From: Trichoderma breve
Lineage: Eukaryota; Ascomycota; Sordariomycetes; Hypocreales; Hypocreaceae
Direction of reading: 5' to 3'
Length of the DNA: 64,000 nucleotides
Assembly (NCBI RefSeq): GCF_028502605.1
Contig: NW_026611593.1
Location: 2,232,001-2,296,000 of the forward strand
Shown: positions 19,162 through 30,156 of the stretch, piece after piece
How the letters are laid out: every line of letters starts with the position of its first letter
Position numbering within the stretch: the stretch's first letter is position 1
Notes under the pieces: model-generated
The model's database searches: none
What the model was told of the DNA's origin: nothing
Seen by the model: the letters and a program-made list of their open reading frames with translations, nothing else
Program-made: the position numbers and the translations under genes

Positions 19162-22100
19162 TTACTTGAATTGTGGTTTCAACGACCACATGCCTCTCCC
19201 AGTACTGCTGGGCCGGTTCAATACCGCAATCATTTCCAACGCAGACTTGAATTCGTCGCTCTGTTTCTTTCCTGGGCAGTAAGAATTAAAATGGTCCACC
19301 AGCATCTTACTGGGAACCTTTCCTCCGTGACGGTTGATGAATGTTTTGATCATAGGGATGAAGTCCTTCGCCTTCAAGTTCTTTTCACCTCCAGGCGTTC
19401 CTGATCGTGAGCTGCTGCCGCTGTCTAAGCCCTGGCGATCCGCGAGGTTGCTCATAATACCCGCTGAACTTGGGCCTCCACGACGACGGTTACCACCAGG
19501 ACGACCTGCAGTACCAACTTCGCCAGTCCAAGTAACTGTACCAATTGGTACTCGGCGAGCCTCCTCTCCCGCATGTCGAAGATGAGCTGCAGCCTGACGA
19601 GCCACCATGTTTGCCTCCTGGCGTAGGACAGATATATCAGCCTGCACCTTCTGTGGACCATTGACAATCTGTTCGTGGTCATAAGCGCTGTTGACTGATC
19701 GCGCAAAGATGCCTTCAAGCATTCGCCTCTCTTCATGGGCAGATGGATCTTCCTTAACTTCTTCCGTTGCAGCGACGAGATCTAAGCTCTTCAGTTCACC
19801 CTCTTGTTTTCCTTGACCCACGTTTTTAATAAGCATCAAGGATTTTGCGTCGGTGTTGTCTATGTTTTTGTTCAGGTTTACTTCCGCACCCCTGAATACT
19901 TCGCTTCTCGATGCAGCAGGATCTGTGTTCTTCTCAAAAGTAAATAGGTCGTACAGATCTGAGAGGTCGTAAGAGCTTCGCTGCTTCGGATCTTTGAGAA
20001 CTTTGTTCGTCATAAACTGCTTGAAGATTTGACGATGATATATCTTCTCCTCAATGGTACCTTCAGTCATGAGTCGGTAAATCTTGACAGGTTTGTTCTG
20101 GCCCAGTCTCCATGCTCGTTCTCGCGCTTGCAGATCAGTGGATGGATTCCAGTCTGGATCAAAGATGATGATTCGATCTGCTCCAGTAAGGTTTGTGCCC
20201 AATCCACCAGTCCTGGTAGTCATGAGAAAGACGTGGATATCAGGATCAGAGTTAAACTTGTCAATCATCGGCTGTCGTTGATCGATTGGAGTCTCGCCAT
20301 CCATTCGTAGATAGGTAATGTTACAGTTCCTGATGCATTTCTCGATAATGTTCAGCATCTGCTTGCCCTGTGAAAACAAGAGTGTCTTGTGACCGTTCGG
20401 AATCATGACTTTTTGCAAGAGATCTTTTGTGAGCTGAAGCTTTGCGGACATTTTCGGGTTGCCAACTTCATAACCCGGCTTATTTGCAAGAGATTTGTCA
20501 AGTAGATCAGGGTGGTTGCAAATCTTTCGAAGGATATCGATTCCATAGAGAGATTGGCGTGTCCTGTTTAAAATGGCAGAGACTTCGTCGGAGCGGAGAA
20601 ATGTCTCGTATGCTTTGCGTTGGCCCTCTGTCAATTTGCAGAACAAGACCTGCTCTGTCTTTTCTGGAAGGTCGGCAGCCACATCAACTTTCAATCGCTG
20701 GAGTAGATATTCACTGATAGTCTCCTTCAAAGCTTCAGCGCATTTTTCAGCAGTCATAACTTGAAGGTTAGACGCATTTGCATAGCCACCCTGCCGAATG
20801 GGAATCTCGAATTGCTGCTTAAAGTTGACTAGAGTACCCAAGCGCATCGGATAGATGAAGTCAAAGAGCGACCAGAGTTCCGTGAGGTTATTTTGTATTG
20901 GTGTTCCAGACAAAATGAGACGGTTTGGCGTATTGAGCTCTTTGCAGGTAACAGTGATTTCAGCATTTGGATTTCGGATTTTATGGCCCTCGTCAAGCAC
21001 TGCATAATCCCATTCAACGCCCAACAGCAGATCGGCATATGTCTGAAGACCAGTATATGTGGTAACCAGAACATGACCTTTCTGAACAGCTCCTCGAATG
21101 ATCCTCCTCGCAGCTTTTTCGGATTTGGTAGCCATTGGGCTGAAATGTTCCACATCATATTCATCTTCGGCTGTAGGATTGAGCATTCCACTGCCTGAAG
21201 AATGCAGGATTGAAACACGCAAAGGGGGCCACCAGCGATGGAATTCGCTTACCCATTGCCGGAGGAGCGTGGCTGGAGCGACCACAATGACTGGTTTCTT
21301 GAGCTTTTTGCTGTAGTGCAGAGCGGCAATGAATGCAATAAGCTGGACGGTTTTACCAAGACCCATTTCGTCTCCGATGATGCCTCCAACATTTTGCTTG
21401 TAGAGTTCGGCCAGCCACTGCACGCCAGTCTTTTGGTATCCGAAAAGGGATGGATAGACATCGCCTGGCAGTTTGAGGTCATCGGTAAAATAATGATCTG
21501 GCACACCTGGTGCTGGTTTAAACCATTCGTCTTCCTCCTCATCGCTCTCTTCGGGGCTTGTAACAGAAATGCTTTGACGTTTAGCTCGCCTTGCTCGACT
21601 CCTTCGATCAACCCAATCCTTCAATCGCTTCTTGTAGTGAGCCTCATTGCCATCATCGACCTTGCTAAGATCGATAGCTTCTTGCTCAGCAGCCGATGCC
21701 TTGGCTTTGGCTTTACGACGTTGTTGACGGACGATGTCATCTTCTGTTGTTTGCTGCCACACTGTAGAATCAACAGATTCTGAGCTAGATTGTGCTTCGG
21801 GCTCAAAATCAGCCGACGGTTCACGTTCTGTTTGTTTTTGGACCTTTCTCTTCTTCCGCGGGCGAAGTGAAAATTCAGCCTCTGCTGCTCCTTCACTCGC
21901 GGATGGCTCTGTCACTTCTTCAGCAAAGCCTGGACGCCGGAGCAGTTGATGTGATAACGGCCCCTCGCTGGCTTCATTGTTCAGCTGCTCCGCGGTGGCT
22001 TCCTCTTCGGCATCCAAGATGGTGTCGGCGAGTTGGCCCTCAATGCCGGCAGGTCGTGCGCCTCCTAATTTCGAGAAGGGGGTGATCTTGCCTGTCCGGA

Positions 22101-22629
22101 TGAGATAGTCGCGATTGCTTTCTCCAGGAAGTCTCTTCGATTTGGTCTGGTTCAGGCCGTTTAACGGATCTTCTTGGTGCCTCTTCTGAATACGTGATTC
22201 GAAATCGTTGATGTCTAGAGTGGCCTGCTTGATTTCCTGTTCGAACTTGGCAATTTCGTTTTGAATCGTTCGAGACTGGGTCGGGTTGCCAGCAGCCTTT
22301 TCCAATCTCTTTTTCTCCTTGTCCAGCAGAGATTTGAATCTCTCGCGGGTCAACTCCAATTTGACGATTCGGTTACGGTCCTTTTTGTCTTCAGCCTCCA
22401 TCAGCGCCGCGTTGGCCTGCATGGTGATGTCTCGCTCCAGATCATCCTGATCTCGTACAGTTCCAGAGAGATTTTTCAGCGCATCTTCTTCACTGATTCC
22501 AATAGCTGGCGGGGAATCAGTGTTGGTATCGGGTGTTGAGCCTTGTTGAGCTGCTGCCACCATTTCGCCGAGCAAGGCACTGCGGCTTTCGCCGACATCC
22601 TTTTCCTTTGTGTCGCTTTCAGAGTCCAT
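19162..22629 (-). CDS. rad26: CSB/Rad26-type SNF2 ATPase, transcription-coupled repair
   Basis: A single exon of 1155 residues. The ATG at 22629 is used; the seven codons before it in the open frame start with TTG. The N-terminal third is charged and helical, with a nuclear-localisation-like cluster (RPRKKRKVQKQ, about 256-266). The SNF2 core starts near 396 (LFGYQKTGVQWLAELY), with Walker A GDEMGLGKT at about 419-427, DEGHKIRN (motif II, DEGH box) and LSGTPIQNN. The helicase C lobe has LFSQGKQMLNIIEKC, RTGGLGTNL and QARERAWRLGQ. The C-terminal part has the CSB/Rad26-type winged-helix-like region (MIKTFINRHGGKVPSKMLVDHFNSYC). Rad26 recognises stalled RNA polymerase II and starts transcription-coupled nucleotide excision repair in the nucleus. 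Size and both termini fit Rad26 better than other SNF2 subfamilies. Confidence 0.94.
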   Translation of the reverse strand: MDSESDTKEKDVGESRSALLGEMVAAAQQGSTPDTNTDSPPAIGISEEDALKNLSGTVRDQDDLERDITMQANAALMEAEDKKDRNRIVKLELTRERFKSLLDKEKKRLEKAAGNPTQSRTIQNEIAKFEQEIKQATLDINDFESRIQKRHQEDPLNGLNQTKSKRLPGESNRDYLIRTGKITPFSKLGGARPAGIEGQLADTILDAEEEATAEQLNNEASEGPLSHQLLRRPGFAEEVTEPSASEGAAEAEFSLRPRKKRKVQKQTEREPSADFEPEAQSSSESVDSTVWQQTTEDDIVRQQRRKAKAKASAAEQEAIDLSKVDDGNEAHYKKRLKDWVDRRSRARRAKRQSISVTSPEESDEEEDEWFKPAPGVPDHYFTDDLKLPGDVYPSLFGYQKTGVQWLAELYKQNVGGIIGDEMGLGKTVQLIAFIAALHYSKKLKKPVIVVAPATLLRQWVSEFHRWWPPLRVSILHSSGSGMLNPTAEDEYDVEHFSPMATKSEKAARRIIRGAVQKGHVLVTTYTGLQTYADLLLGVEWDYAVLDEGHKIRNPNAEITVTCKELNTPNRLILSGTPIQNNLTELWSLFDFIYPMRLGTLVNFKQQFEIPIRQGGYANASNLQVMTAEKCAEALKETISEYLLQRLKVDVAADLPEKTEQVLFCKLTEGQRKAYETFLRSDEVSAILNRTRQSLYGIDILRKICNHPDLLDKSLANKPGYEVGNPKMSAKLQLTKDLLQKVMIPNGHKTLLFSQGKQMLNIIEKCIRNCNITYLRMDGETPIDQRQPMIDKFNSDPDIHVFLMTTRTGGLGTNLTGADRIIIFDPDWNPSTDLQARERAWRLGQNKPVKIYRLMTEGTIEEKIYHRQIFKQFMTNKVLKDPKQRSSYDLSDLYDLFTFEKNTDPAASRSEVFRGAEVNLNKNIDNTDAKSLMLIKNVGQGKQEGELKSLDLVAATEEVKEDPSAHEERRMLEGIFARSVNSAYDHEQIVNGPQKVQADISVLRQEANMVARQAAAHLRHAGEEARRVPIGTVTWTGEVGTAGRPGGNRRRGGPSSAGIMSNLADRQGLDSGSSSRSGTPGGEKNLKAKDFIPMIKTFINRHGGKVPSKMLVDHFNSYCPGKKQSDEFKSALEMIAVLNRPSSTGRGMWSLKPQFK

Positions 22630-23444
22630 AATGTCAGGTGGACTACTCAAGTTTTTCAGATTAGTTGTAGCTGGGTATCGATGAGAGGTTGGAAATTCGA
22701 GGCTTGAAAATTTTGAAGAGAAATCACAATAAATGAGAGGAATTTAGAAGGGTTAGATGTGACATGTTCTGTGTTCCTTGGAAGTTGGGCGATGCCTGTG
22801 ACGTCCACGAGGGGCGATTCACAGCGGGGACAATATGCAGACTAGAGACCAGCAAGAATTGCACTGCCTCTTCTTGTCGAGATCATTTATTATGTCGTTA
22901 GAATCGGCATGACCTTTAGCCGAGATTCCCGTGGCGAAAGATGGCTCATGAAGAGAAGATGAAGTGAAGAAAGTGTGGAAAAAAAAATGACGAGCAATGT
23001 GAAGCTGTGCTTGTAAACAGTGGCTGAGATGAAGCTTCAATGGCGCCTCGACATGTGAGTGGCAAAGCAGCAAGGCGCTGATTGGTCAGCATCAAAGGGA
23101 GCCACTGCATAAGCTCCAGGCGAGTCCGTGAATTTGTGCATTTATGTATCACGTGCCTGTACAATGACTGGCTTTTGGGAAATTTTAAAAGCAACTCCAA
23201 GCTTCAGGGTAGGAGAAGGTTAAACAAACAGCCGATCACAGACAAGGTACATGTAGGTACACAGATTGACAGAGTGTATAGAAATTATGTGGCAATCAAT
23301 TCATCGAACAGATGACCCTCTCTGGAAGCCTGATGCTTCAGGTCTGCTAATTGGTCCTTCGGGCCTACATACATGTAGTTCTGCATGCATGTACTACTTG
23401 TAGTAGATTGAGGCCCAGATAAGTTTGGCTCTGATAGGATTCCT
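22630..23444. other. Intergenic region
   Basis: This holds the promoter side of rad26 and the 3' flank of the small secreted protein gene (both on the minus strand). Around 23246-23400 the palindromic word TACATGTA and relatives recur. Frames on either strand here are shadows without family resemblance. Confidence 0.4.
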
Positions 23445-23799
23445 CTATTCGAACGCACGACAGTAACTATCTCCACCACTCGGTCCCCATACACAACCAA
23501 ACCCACAGTAGGCCTCGAAAAGGACTTCTCCACCACTGCCGCCGGTGCAGTAGAATAAGGAATTCTTGCGATGTAGTGCGTCGGTTGGTTCGCCAGCCAA
23601 CCGGAGCGCCGCTAGAATCTCGGAAGCATAATTTCCTATTTCCTATTAGATTCAATACCCAGCTGATGACTTGCGGTGCCATACCAATATCGAGAAGCTC
23701 GGCGCCACAATAGCTGAGGCTGGGGGTGCAGTTCCTTGCGGTAACGGTAGACATAACGGCAGCCAAAATGGCGAGTGAGCTAGTAGCAAGCTTGACCAT
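23445..23799 (-). CDS. Small secreted cysteine-rich protein, effector-like
   Basis: Exons are 23799-23685 and 23611-23445, joined across a 73-nt intron (GTATGG donor, TCTAAT branch, CTAG acceptor), giving 93 residues. The unspliced frame reads into a Trp/Arg-rich tail that is not protein-like. The spliced frame instead gives YCTGGSGGEVLFEAYC, then a GCVWG turn and a DSYC segment, the pattern of small fungal secreted proteins. A signal peptide (MVKLATSSLAILAAVMSTVTA, about 1-21) precedes a mature chain of about 72 residues with six cysteines at 24, 31, 60, 74, 78 and 89, enough for three disulfides. A TATAAATA box lies about 115 bases upstream (23920-23913). The function is unknown; such proteins are often candidate host- or competitor-directed effectors, which is inference here. 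Confidence 0.75.
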
Positions 23800-25929
23800 T
23801 GTGAAGTAATTCTGTAGTTTGAAGAATATTGAGGAGGAGAGGTAAGCAGTGAGTTGGATAAGAGGAAGTTGCAATCTGAAATGCTCTAATTGCCATGATG
23901 GCGACGAGCCAATATTTATAGATAAAAGTGGTATGCTATAAGCTGCGGGCCTGCGGCCATTTCTCTATGCATATGATTTCATCCTTGAATTGATGGAACA
24001 AACTTAAGTTGCTTAGAATACTACCTAGTACTGGAGTCTGTCTCACACTCGTTTAGATATGGGTACCAATGATGGAACAATAAGTCATTTGACCTCTTAG
24101 AAAGTCTACTCTATGACTTCCTGTAGATTTCATTGGTTTTTTGACCAACTGATGGATCATATATGTGTATACATCTGCATACAGTCTCAAGCTTGATTCA
24201 TGTGCCTCTTGTCTGATGGTCGACTCACTACGTGGAATATGATGATTGGAGAAAACTATGTTTATGTGTTGAAATATGTCATATAAGACAAGATTTGATT
24301 GAAGACTGGGACTGTTATCCCATCAGTGTCTCAAGAGGCTAACATTCTGCCGCAGCTTTGGCTGCTTCATGAATGCCCCAGAGCTGTTAACAACTATACA
24401 TCCCAAGGTATAAGCTCAAGAAAATAGCAAAGTAACTACATGCCATTATCTCATATACTGAATAGCAGATAAACATACTTGATACACATCGTAAGTCAAC
24501 TTTCACGCATAGAGTGTTGTATCATCTGATGGTGCCCAGCCGAATCCATGGCTTACTTCTAATCGGTTAACTAATGACCGCGGAACTGTCGTTACTGGCG
24601 GATCCTTGCGGGCGAGACACAACAAGAGACTCTTGAAACTTAGCCGTATGCGGTCGTGAAAGGAACATCTTGTGGTTGCTGGGCCTCCTTCAGCGAATTA
24701 AGATAGTGCTCTATGTCATGGATGAGACACGGCCTGAGATATCGGTAAAGAGTTTACTGAGTTGCCCCACTGTCATGATTCAGGAGGAGACTGGGGTGAC
24801 TTCACTCAATCCAAACGGAATTATTACGACTGCCACCACAGTAGTATATAACTATGAGAGGAAGCTCGCATTGTGTTAACCACGGTTTCCATAAGTGGTT
24901 CATGCGGAGAGACTATCTTCATTAGTAAAAGTAGACGCACATTTCGACGTCTACTGTATTTGACGTTAGCTTTGTTCAAGCTGGTATTGAAGATGACAAT
25001 ATTGTGTGTGACGACTAAACGGCGACATTAAACTGGCATCTTCCGTCTCTGGGCACCCTCACAGTAAGATTACGAAGGGTGGATTTAACAGGCGATTTCT
25101 TATGCCGCTTCGTTCTATATTACTCAGTGCGGCACGCATGTCTTGCTCGGCCGGCCGGCCGACGGATTTGGCCTCGCTATTGGCATGGAATTAGTGGAGG
25201 GTGATTCTTGTAGACGGCTCGCCTACGTGTACTGCCGCCGACGACTAATACTCGTACTCTTTTCAACTATTTATTCAGTAAGACTTTGGCCAACCTGCGC
25301 CAGGCGGCAAACACTACAAAATTATGACTTTATACAGCCAACATAAGGGGCTAAAGAGAATTAAAGAGAGAGAGAGCAACGAGGCCCAGCGCGGCCACTG
25401 GAGATAGAGCTCGGCTTACATGGCCCGCCTTACAGCCAGTCCGGGCCGCTGCTAGGCCCCGCGGCGCCGGTAAATTGCGCGTCAACGCCTGTCGTACAAT
25501 GGATAGGTCAGGTACATGTAGCCAGGAGCCACTTTTACTACTGGAAGCCTCTACCTAGTAGTCATCTGAAAATCTTCAACTGCGCTGAGTCATACCTTAG
25601 GTACATGTAGCCTCGCACTCCAATATGTGCTATTACTTTCCATGCCAGAACAAAGGCTTACATGAGTCACCCCTTCGATCTCCAAAATGGAACAAAATAA
25701 TCTCCACCTTTGTCAAGTCTTTTTTGCTCTTGCGCGCCCTTGAGTTTACATTGTTTACATTATCTCACAACTTATCCTTCTATCAACGCTGTCTTCTCAA
25801 TTCATAGACCAAGCTTACTGTACTTGTAAACCATTCACTTTGAAACAACCCCTCACCCAACTTTGTCATATAATGAGTCAACTCCTCCACCTTCAAGCCA
25901 CACTCTTCTCTTCCCACTAAGCCTTCAAC
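23800..25929. other. Long AT-rich intergenic region
   Basis: About 2.1 kb without a supported gene. It is AT-rich except for a GC-rich patch near 25380-25500. The TATAAATA box of the small secreted protein lies at its left end. TACATGTA-type words recur near 25512 and 25603. Short frames (for example 24670-24879, 25143-25346) show no family resemblance. Confidence 0.45.
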
Positions 25930-27339
25930 ATGGCAATTTGGACAAGAGTAATTTCTCGCCCTCGGAAATCATTTCTCCACCTTTATCCACAGAAAGTCTT
26001 CCGTGCCGCTAAACCAATGGCGGCCTATTCCACACAACCATCTCACCAACCTGCATGGCTCAAGACCCTCTTAGACAACAAGACCCCGGCTCCCAAATTA
26101 TACGCCTGGAGTCCAGAAAACGTAGACAGCAGTATCAGCGGCAATGGAAATACCACTCAATCCAACTCGGACGACTTGGATCGCCGAATATTCATCCTCG
26201 GCGTCGGCAATTTAGGTCGTCTCTACGCCAGCTGTCTGTCCATGCAATCTCCTCGGCCTCCAATCACTCTCGTCGTCCACAGAAAAGAGCTCTTATCTCA
26301 ATGGATTCAAAGCCCCGGCCTTGAGATTACCCGATTGGGAAAGTTGTACAGCGGCAAGGATGAATTCCAGATTGAGTGGTGGACTGATGAAGCACCTACC
26401 CATGGCCCTGTTAGAGAAGTCGCTCAGGCGAGCAAAATTCGCAATCTCCTCGTTGCAACTAAAGCTGCTGCCGCCATGCCAGAAGCCGACAAGCTGCGAA
26501 GGTATCTTGACAGTGGCAGTAGCGTGGCCTTTCTCCAAAACGGCATGTCGAAGCTGTGGCCGCCCCATGGACAGGAATACATATCAAGGCGGTATCCCGA
26601 TAATGATGGGCCTAATATCTTGGCCTGTGTCACGAACCACGGCGTCTTATCAGAGGGACCATTTAAAAGCCTTCATGCCTCACCCGCAGACACCGCTATT
26701 GGGCCTGTTTTACTGAATACCAGCACTCAGCCTCTCGCAGCGAGTGTAGCATATCTAACGGAGGCCATCGCCACTGCTCCCGACCTCAACGCAAGATCCA
26801 TAACAAGAGCCGAGCTCTGGGTCTCACAACTCCAAAAACTCGTCGTGAATTCTTCTATAAATCCCCTTACCGCCGTTCTCCGCTGTAAAAATGGTGTCTT
26901 ATTCGAGGATCCGAATGGCGTTATAGCGAAAGTTCTCGACCGCCTCCTCGCCGAATCCAGTGCCGTGCTCCAAACTCTCATCAATCACCCCAGCACCACC
27001 GAAATTCTGACTGATTCCACTGGGACAAGTGCCAAATCTCTGGATACTTTGAGAGAAGAGCTGACTTTGCGCTTTTCGCACGACCAGCTTCGGACAATGC
27101 TCTACAAGATTGGTCATATTGTTAGGGACAACACTAGCTCCATGCTTCAGGATGCTCGTGCGGGAAAACCCACGGAAATTCGGGATTTTAATGGATGGCT
27201 GGTCGAGACGGCAGATTTTCTCGGTACAAATAGCAGTGGTCAGCAGCTAGACGTCTCATGCCATCGGGCTTTGATCGCACTGGTTGAGTCAGGCACTGTT
27301 TTGGATGAGACGGAGTTGGGCAAACAGTTGCTTTCATGA
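25930..27339 (+). CDS. Ketopantoate reductase family protein (ApbA/PanE-like)
   Basis: A single exon of 469 residues from the ATG at 25930 (CAACATGGC context). The N-terminus (about 1-45) is basic with Arg, Ser and aromatic residues and no acidic residue, resembling a mitochondrial presequence. The Rossmann motif is IFILGVGNLGRLYASCLS (about 87-104), followed by LVVHRKELL for cofactor recognition. Further family signatures are NLLVATKAAAA (catalytic Lys region), VAFLQNGMSKLWPP, CVTNHGVLSEGPF, and the C-terminal ApbA domain including KLVVNSSINPLTAVLRCKNG. The family reduces 2-dehydropantoate to pantoate in vitamin B5/CoA synthesis. Fungi carry several divergent paralogues, so pantoate formation by this copy is plausible but not certain. 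Confidence 0.88.
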   Translation: MAIWTRVISRPRKSFLHLYPQKVFRAAKPMAAYSTQPSHQPAWLKTLLDNKTPAPKLYAWSPENVDSSISGNGNTTQSNSDDLDRRIFILGVGNLGRLYASCLSMQSPRPPITLVVHRKELLSQWIQSPGLEITRLGKLYSGKDEFQIEWWTDEAPTHGPVREVAQASKIRNLLVATKAAAAMPEADKLRRYLDSGSSVAFLQNGMSKLWPPHGQEYISRRYPDNDGPNILACVTNHGVLSEGPFKSLHASPADTAIGPVLLNTSTQPLAASVAYLTEAIATAPDLNARSITRAELWVSQLQKLVVNSSINPLTAVLRCKNGVLFEDPNGVIAKVLDRLLAESSAVLQTLINHPSTTEILTDSTGTSAKSLDTLREELTLRFSHDQLRTMLYKIGHIVRDNTSSMLQDARAGKPTEIRDFNGWLVETADFLGTNSSGQQLDVSCHRALIALVESGTVLDETELGKQLLS

Positions 27340-27497
27340 ACCTCGTTTATTACCTTTTCTTAAGCCTGACTCATGTGTCACAAAAAAATACGGATGTTTA
27401 ACTCAATGTGTTATTTATTTTGCATGTTATAGATACAGGTACAAGTACATATGCCGTCATCACCATAATTTCGTCGCACGTCAGCTTTTACAATCCT

Positions 27498-28251
27498 TCA
27501 ACCGTCATTTGGGAATGGAAACTGGGGAGAATCGTCAATGTCATCATTAAACAGCTCCCACACACGATTGCAGCACCCCATCGGCGTCACTCCACCGCCG
27601 ACCCTCTGTGCAACGATGCGCCACTTTTCATCTTCATAGTTTTGTAAAGCGTCTAGCAATCTTTCGTCCTGAGGTAGCGTCAGAGTCAGCAATCCTGTAT
27701 TACAAGATAGTATAAATCCTAAGAAATGACAATGAATAGCATACCATCTCCCTCGTCCATGGTGCAGAGTCAGTCTTTAGTCTTGTACAGTATCTCACTT
27801 GCAACGTGCCTGGATTGCGGCCGGGGAAGAAGTCGGCAATTTGCTTCCACGTGAGATTCTTCTGCTCTTTGAGCTCAATCAGAAGTTCGTCTTCTTCTTG
27901 AGTGAACTTGATCCTTGGCCGTTGAGGTCGCCGCGCAGGAGAAGGCATTCCTTCTCTTCCAACCAAGTTGTGTGCATCTTGGCTGCTCTCTCCATGCATT
28001 GATGAGCGACTCATGTCTGGTAAATGGTGGTGATGATGAGAAGGACGAGACCACGGCTCAGTACCGTCCGGTCCTGAGAACCCGTATATATTTGAGGCAG
28101 ATCCTGGAGGGGTATCATAGCCTGGAGCTACCGATGAGCCAGGGTCATCTGCATACACCATGCCATGTGAGGAATAATAATGTCGATAAGACTGTGATGA
28201 CATTGGGTTATAACCTCTTTCGTACGAATTGTGTCTTCCGTCGTGATCCAT
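27498..28251 (-). CDS. Two-repeat Myb/SANT DNA-binding protein
   Basis: Exons are 28251-27745 and 27668-27498, giving 225 residues. The 76-nt intron has a GTATGC donor, a GCTGAC branch and a CTCAG acceptor; the frame otherwise ends soon after the donor. The N-terminal half (1-110) is low-complexity, rich in Ser, His, Tyr and Gly, with a run of five His. Two Myb repeats follow: about 115-158 (FTQEEDELLIELKEQKNLTWKQIADFF and on) and about 165-212 (WTREMDERLLDALQNYEDEKW and on), the second created by splicing. Each has the spaced aromatic residues of the SANT fold. It is likely a nuclear transcription factor. I know no specific orthologue or target. Confidence 0.82.
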
Positions 28252-30156
28252 TGGTGATTGATGTTTTGTTGGTTACTCTTCAACTACAGTGACACCAGGA
28301 TATCCCTTGATGGGAGTTATTTTGCTATCATATATAATCTCGTCACTCAGACCAGAGGAAACATCTTCTCGTTTGTTGTCCTATCGCATCCCGCTTCCCC
28401 TCAGCCATGGCAGCGGCATTGAAGAAACAATTCGCCCCCGCACAAGCACATGCTGCGAAATCCAGGTTCATGCGCGGTGGTCAAAATGTATAAGTTTCCG
28501 TGATATTGGGAGGTGTGCTGGGTGTGGTGTTGAGCACGGCTAGCCTCAGTGTAGACAGTCAACCGTACCGGGAAAAAGATCTGATGCCCACCACCATCTG
28601 AAAAGGGTAATATAGACCAGCTAATTCATCCGATATTGCAAATTCAGTGACCGAATAAAGTATGTGGGGGAGGCTCTTGTTCGGTGCCGTCCCGCCTGTT
28701 GCATGCATCAGGTCAAAGCGCCCCTTGCCAAGTAAATTTACCGATGAGGAGGATTTCGAGCTCGGACGCGGGCTGTGTATTTTGACGCCGTGCATAAGCC
28801 TCGGTAGAGGTGTTGGGTTTATATCCGGACAACTTGTGCCCTCCAAATACGAGACTCAATGCGAGATACGGCACTCGTCAGGGGCGCTAATGCAGCTCAT
28901 TGACCCTTGATCCGCTATCAAGACGCACCGTTACCGGGAAGACGGGCTGGAGGAGGTTGCCTTGAGGTGGCGATAAATTGAATGGGATCGACAGCCGCTA
29001 TAAGCAAGGTTCAATGGAGATTGTCGATCGTGTAACGGCTCGGACGGTCAGACAGGGGATCGGATAGTTGTTCCCGAGGGGAATATATGACAATTTCGGG
29101 GAGGTAGCCGAAATGACAGTTTATGCAGAGCATTTAAGTCGCTACGATTCCGCATTTTGGACTGTCAACCGGCATCGCCGCCTTGGCTTACTCTGTGAAT
29201 CTGAACTGAATTGCCTTCTTTGGCTCGGAAACACTCGAATCGGGAAGCTGAGAGGATGAAGACACATACATCAAAACTTTGACATAGCCAAGGTACCGAG
29301 TAGACAACACGCGATTTCTCACATGTGAGAGAGGCATTTGGCCGATTTATCAGATCAGCAACAATCGTTCCGCGGCGAGAGTGCGGCGGTACTAATGAAT
29401 CCCACTTCAACCGAACAGGCGCGAGGTTACGATGAAGTTCATTCTCGTAATCGTATATCGCTACGACTGGAGCACTTTCAACATACAATGATCTTACCGT
29501 GCCAGCTACGATTAGATGCATTCTCATTACCACCGTAAGTTGCTACGATCGGAGCACGGCCAACATACAATCATCCTACCATTCCTTACCACTCCAGCCA
29601 CTAATAGGCTTACGGTCACCGATCTGTCTAATGTATCTGGTATCCAGCGTCTCAGAAATGTCGGGCCCAGAGTAGCATCGGGAACCCCAAGCTGGCTAGA
29701 TACAAAGCTCAGACCTCCCTTATCCATGTAAATTTGTCGCCGCAATACATGACTTAGTCTCGGCGTACCTTTCGATGCGATGAAAGGCGTCGGTACATGT
29801 ATCCAGGGCCCAGCCGCACTCGGGAAGACGAGAGCCGCATGCACAGCGATGGATCGGGCTTCGCTTCAACCAAAATTTGGCCTATTAAATCCTTGACGTA
29901 GACATAGCTCTGTAGCCAATGGCAAACCTCGTCCGAATTGCCAAGAAGAAGGCTACAGTGAAGCCTTTTGCCCAATGATGTTGTAAGAGCAGAACTCAGT
30001 GATTGTGCTATCTCCAGCTGCCATTGGATGCCCAAATCGGGTATCGGATTGCAGCCTGAAATGAGAAAAATTTCGGGCTGGGTCTCAAATTTCTCTTCTA
30101 TCTTTGTATAGCAAATTAAGCATCGCCTGCGACTTTGATGTAAAATTTACGACTAT
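28252..30156. other. Intergenic region before the NLR gene
   Basis: About 1.9 kb with no supported gene. Several short frames overlap on opposite strands. It contains two imperfect 39-bp direct copies (29460-29498 and 29542-29580). The right end is the presumed promoter of the NLR gene. Confidence 0.45.
29460..29580. repeat. Imperfect 39-bp direct repeat pair
   Basis: The copy at 29460-29498 and the copy at 29542-29580 align without gaps at 32 of 39 positions. They share GCTACGA at the left and CAACATACAAT in the middle. The 43-bp spacer is unrelated. The origin is unknown: it may be a decayed tandem duplication or a pair of binding sites. Confidence 0.6.

Noticed and set aside
23467..23874. 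Unspliced 135-residue reading of the small secreted protein locus
   Set aside because: The Trp/Arg-rich tail is not protein-like, while splicing gives the cysteine pattern of a known protein class.
28559..29844. Gene or transposon in the overlapping frames before the NLR
   Set aside because: No domain, no terminal repeats and frames on opposite strands of similar quality.
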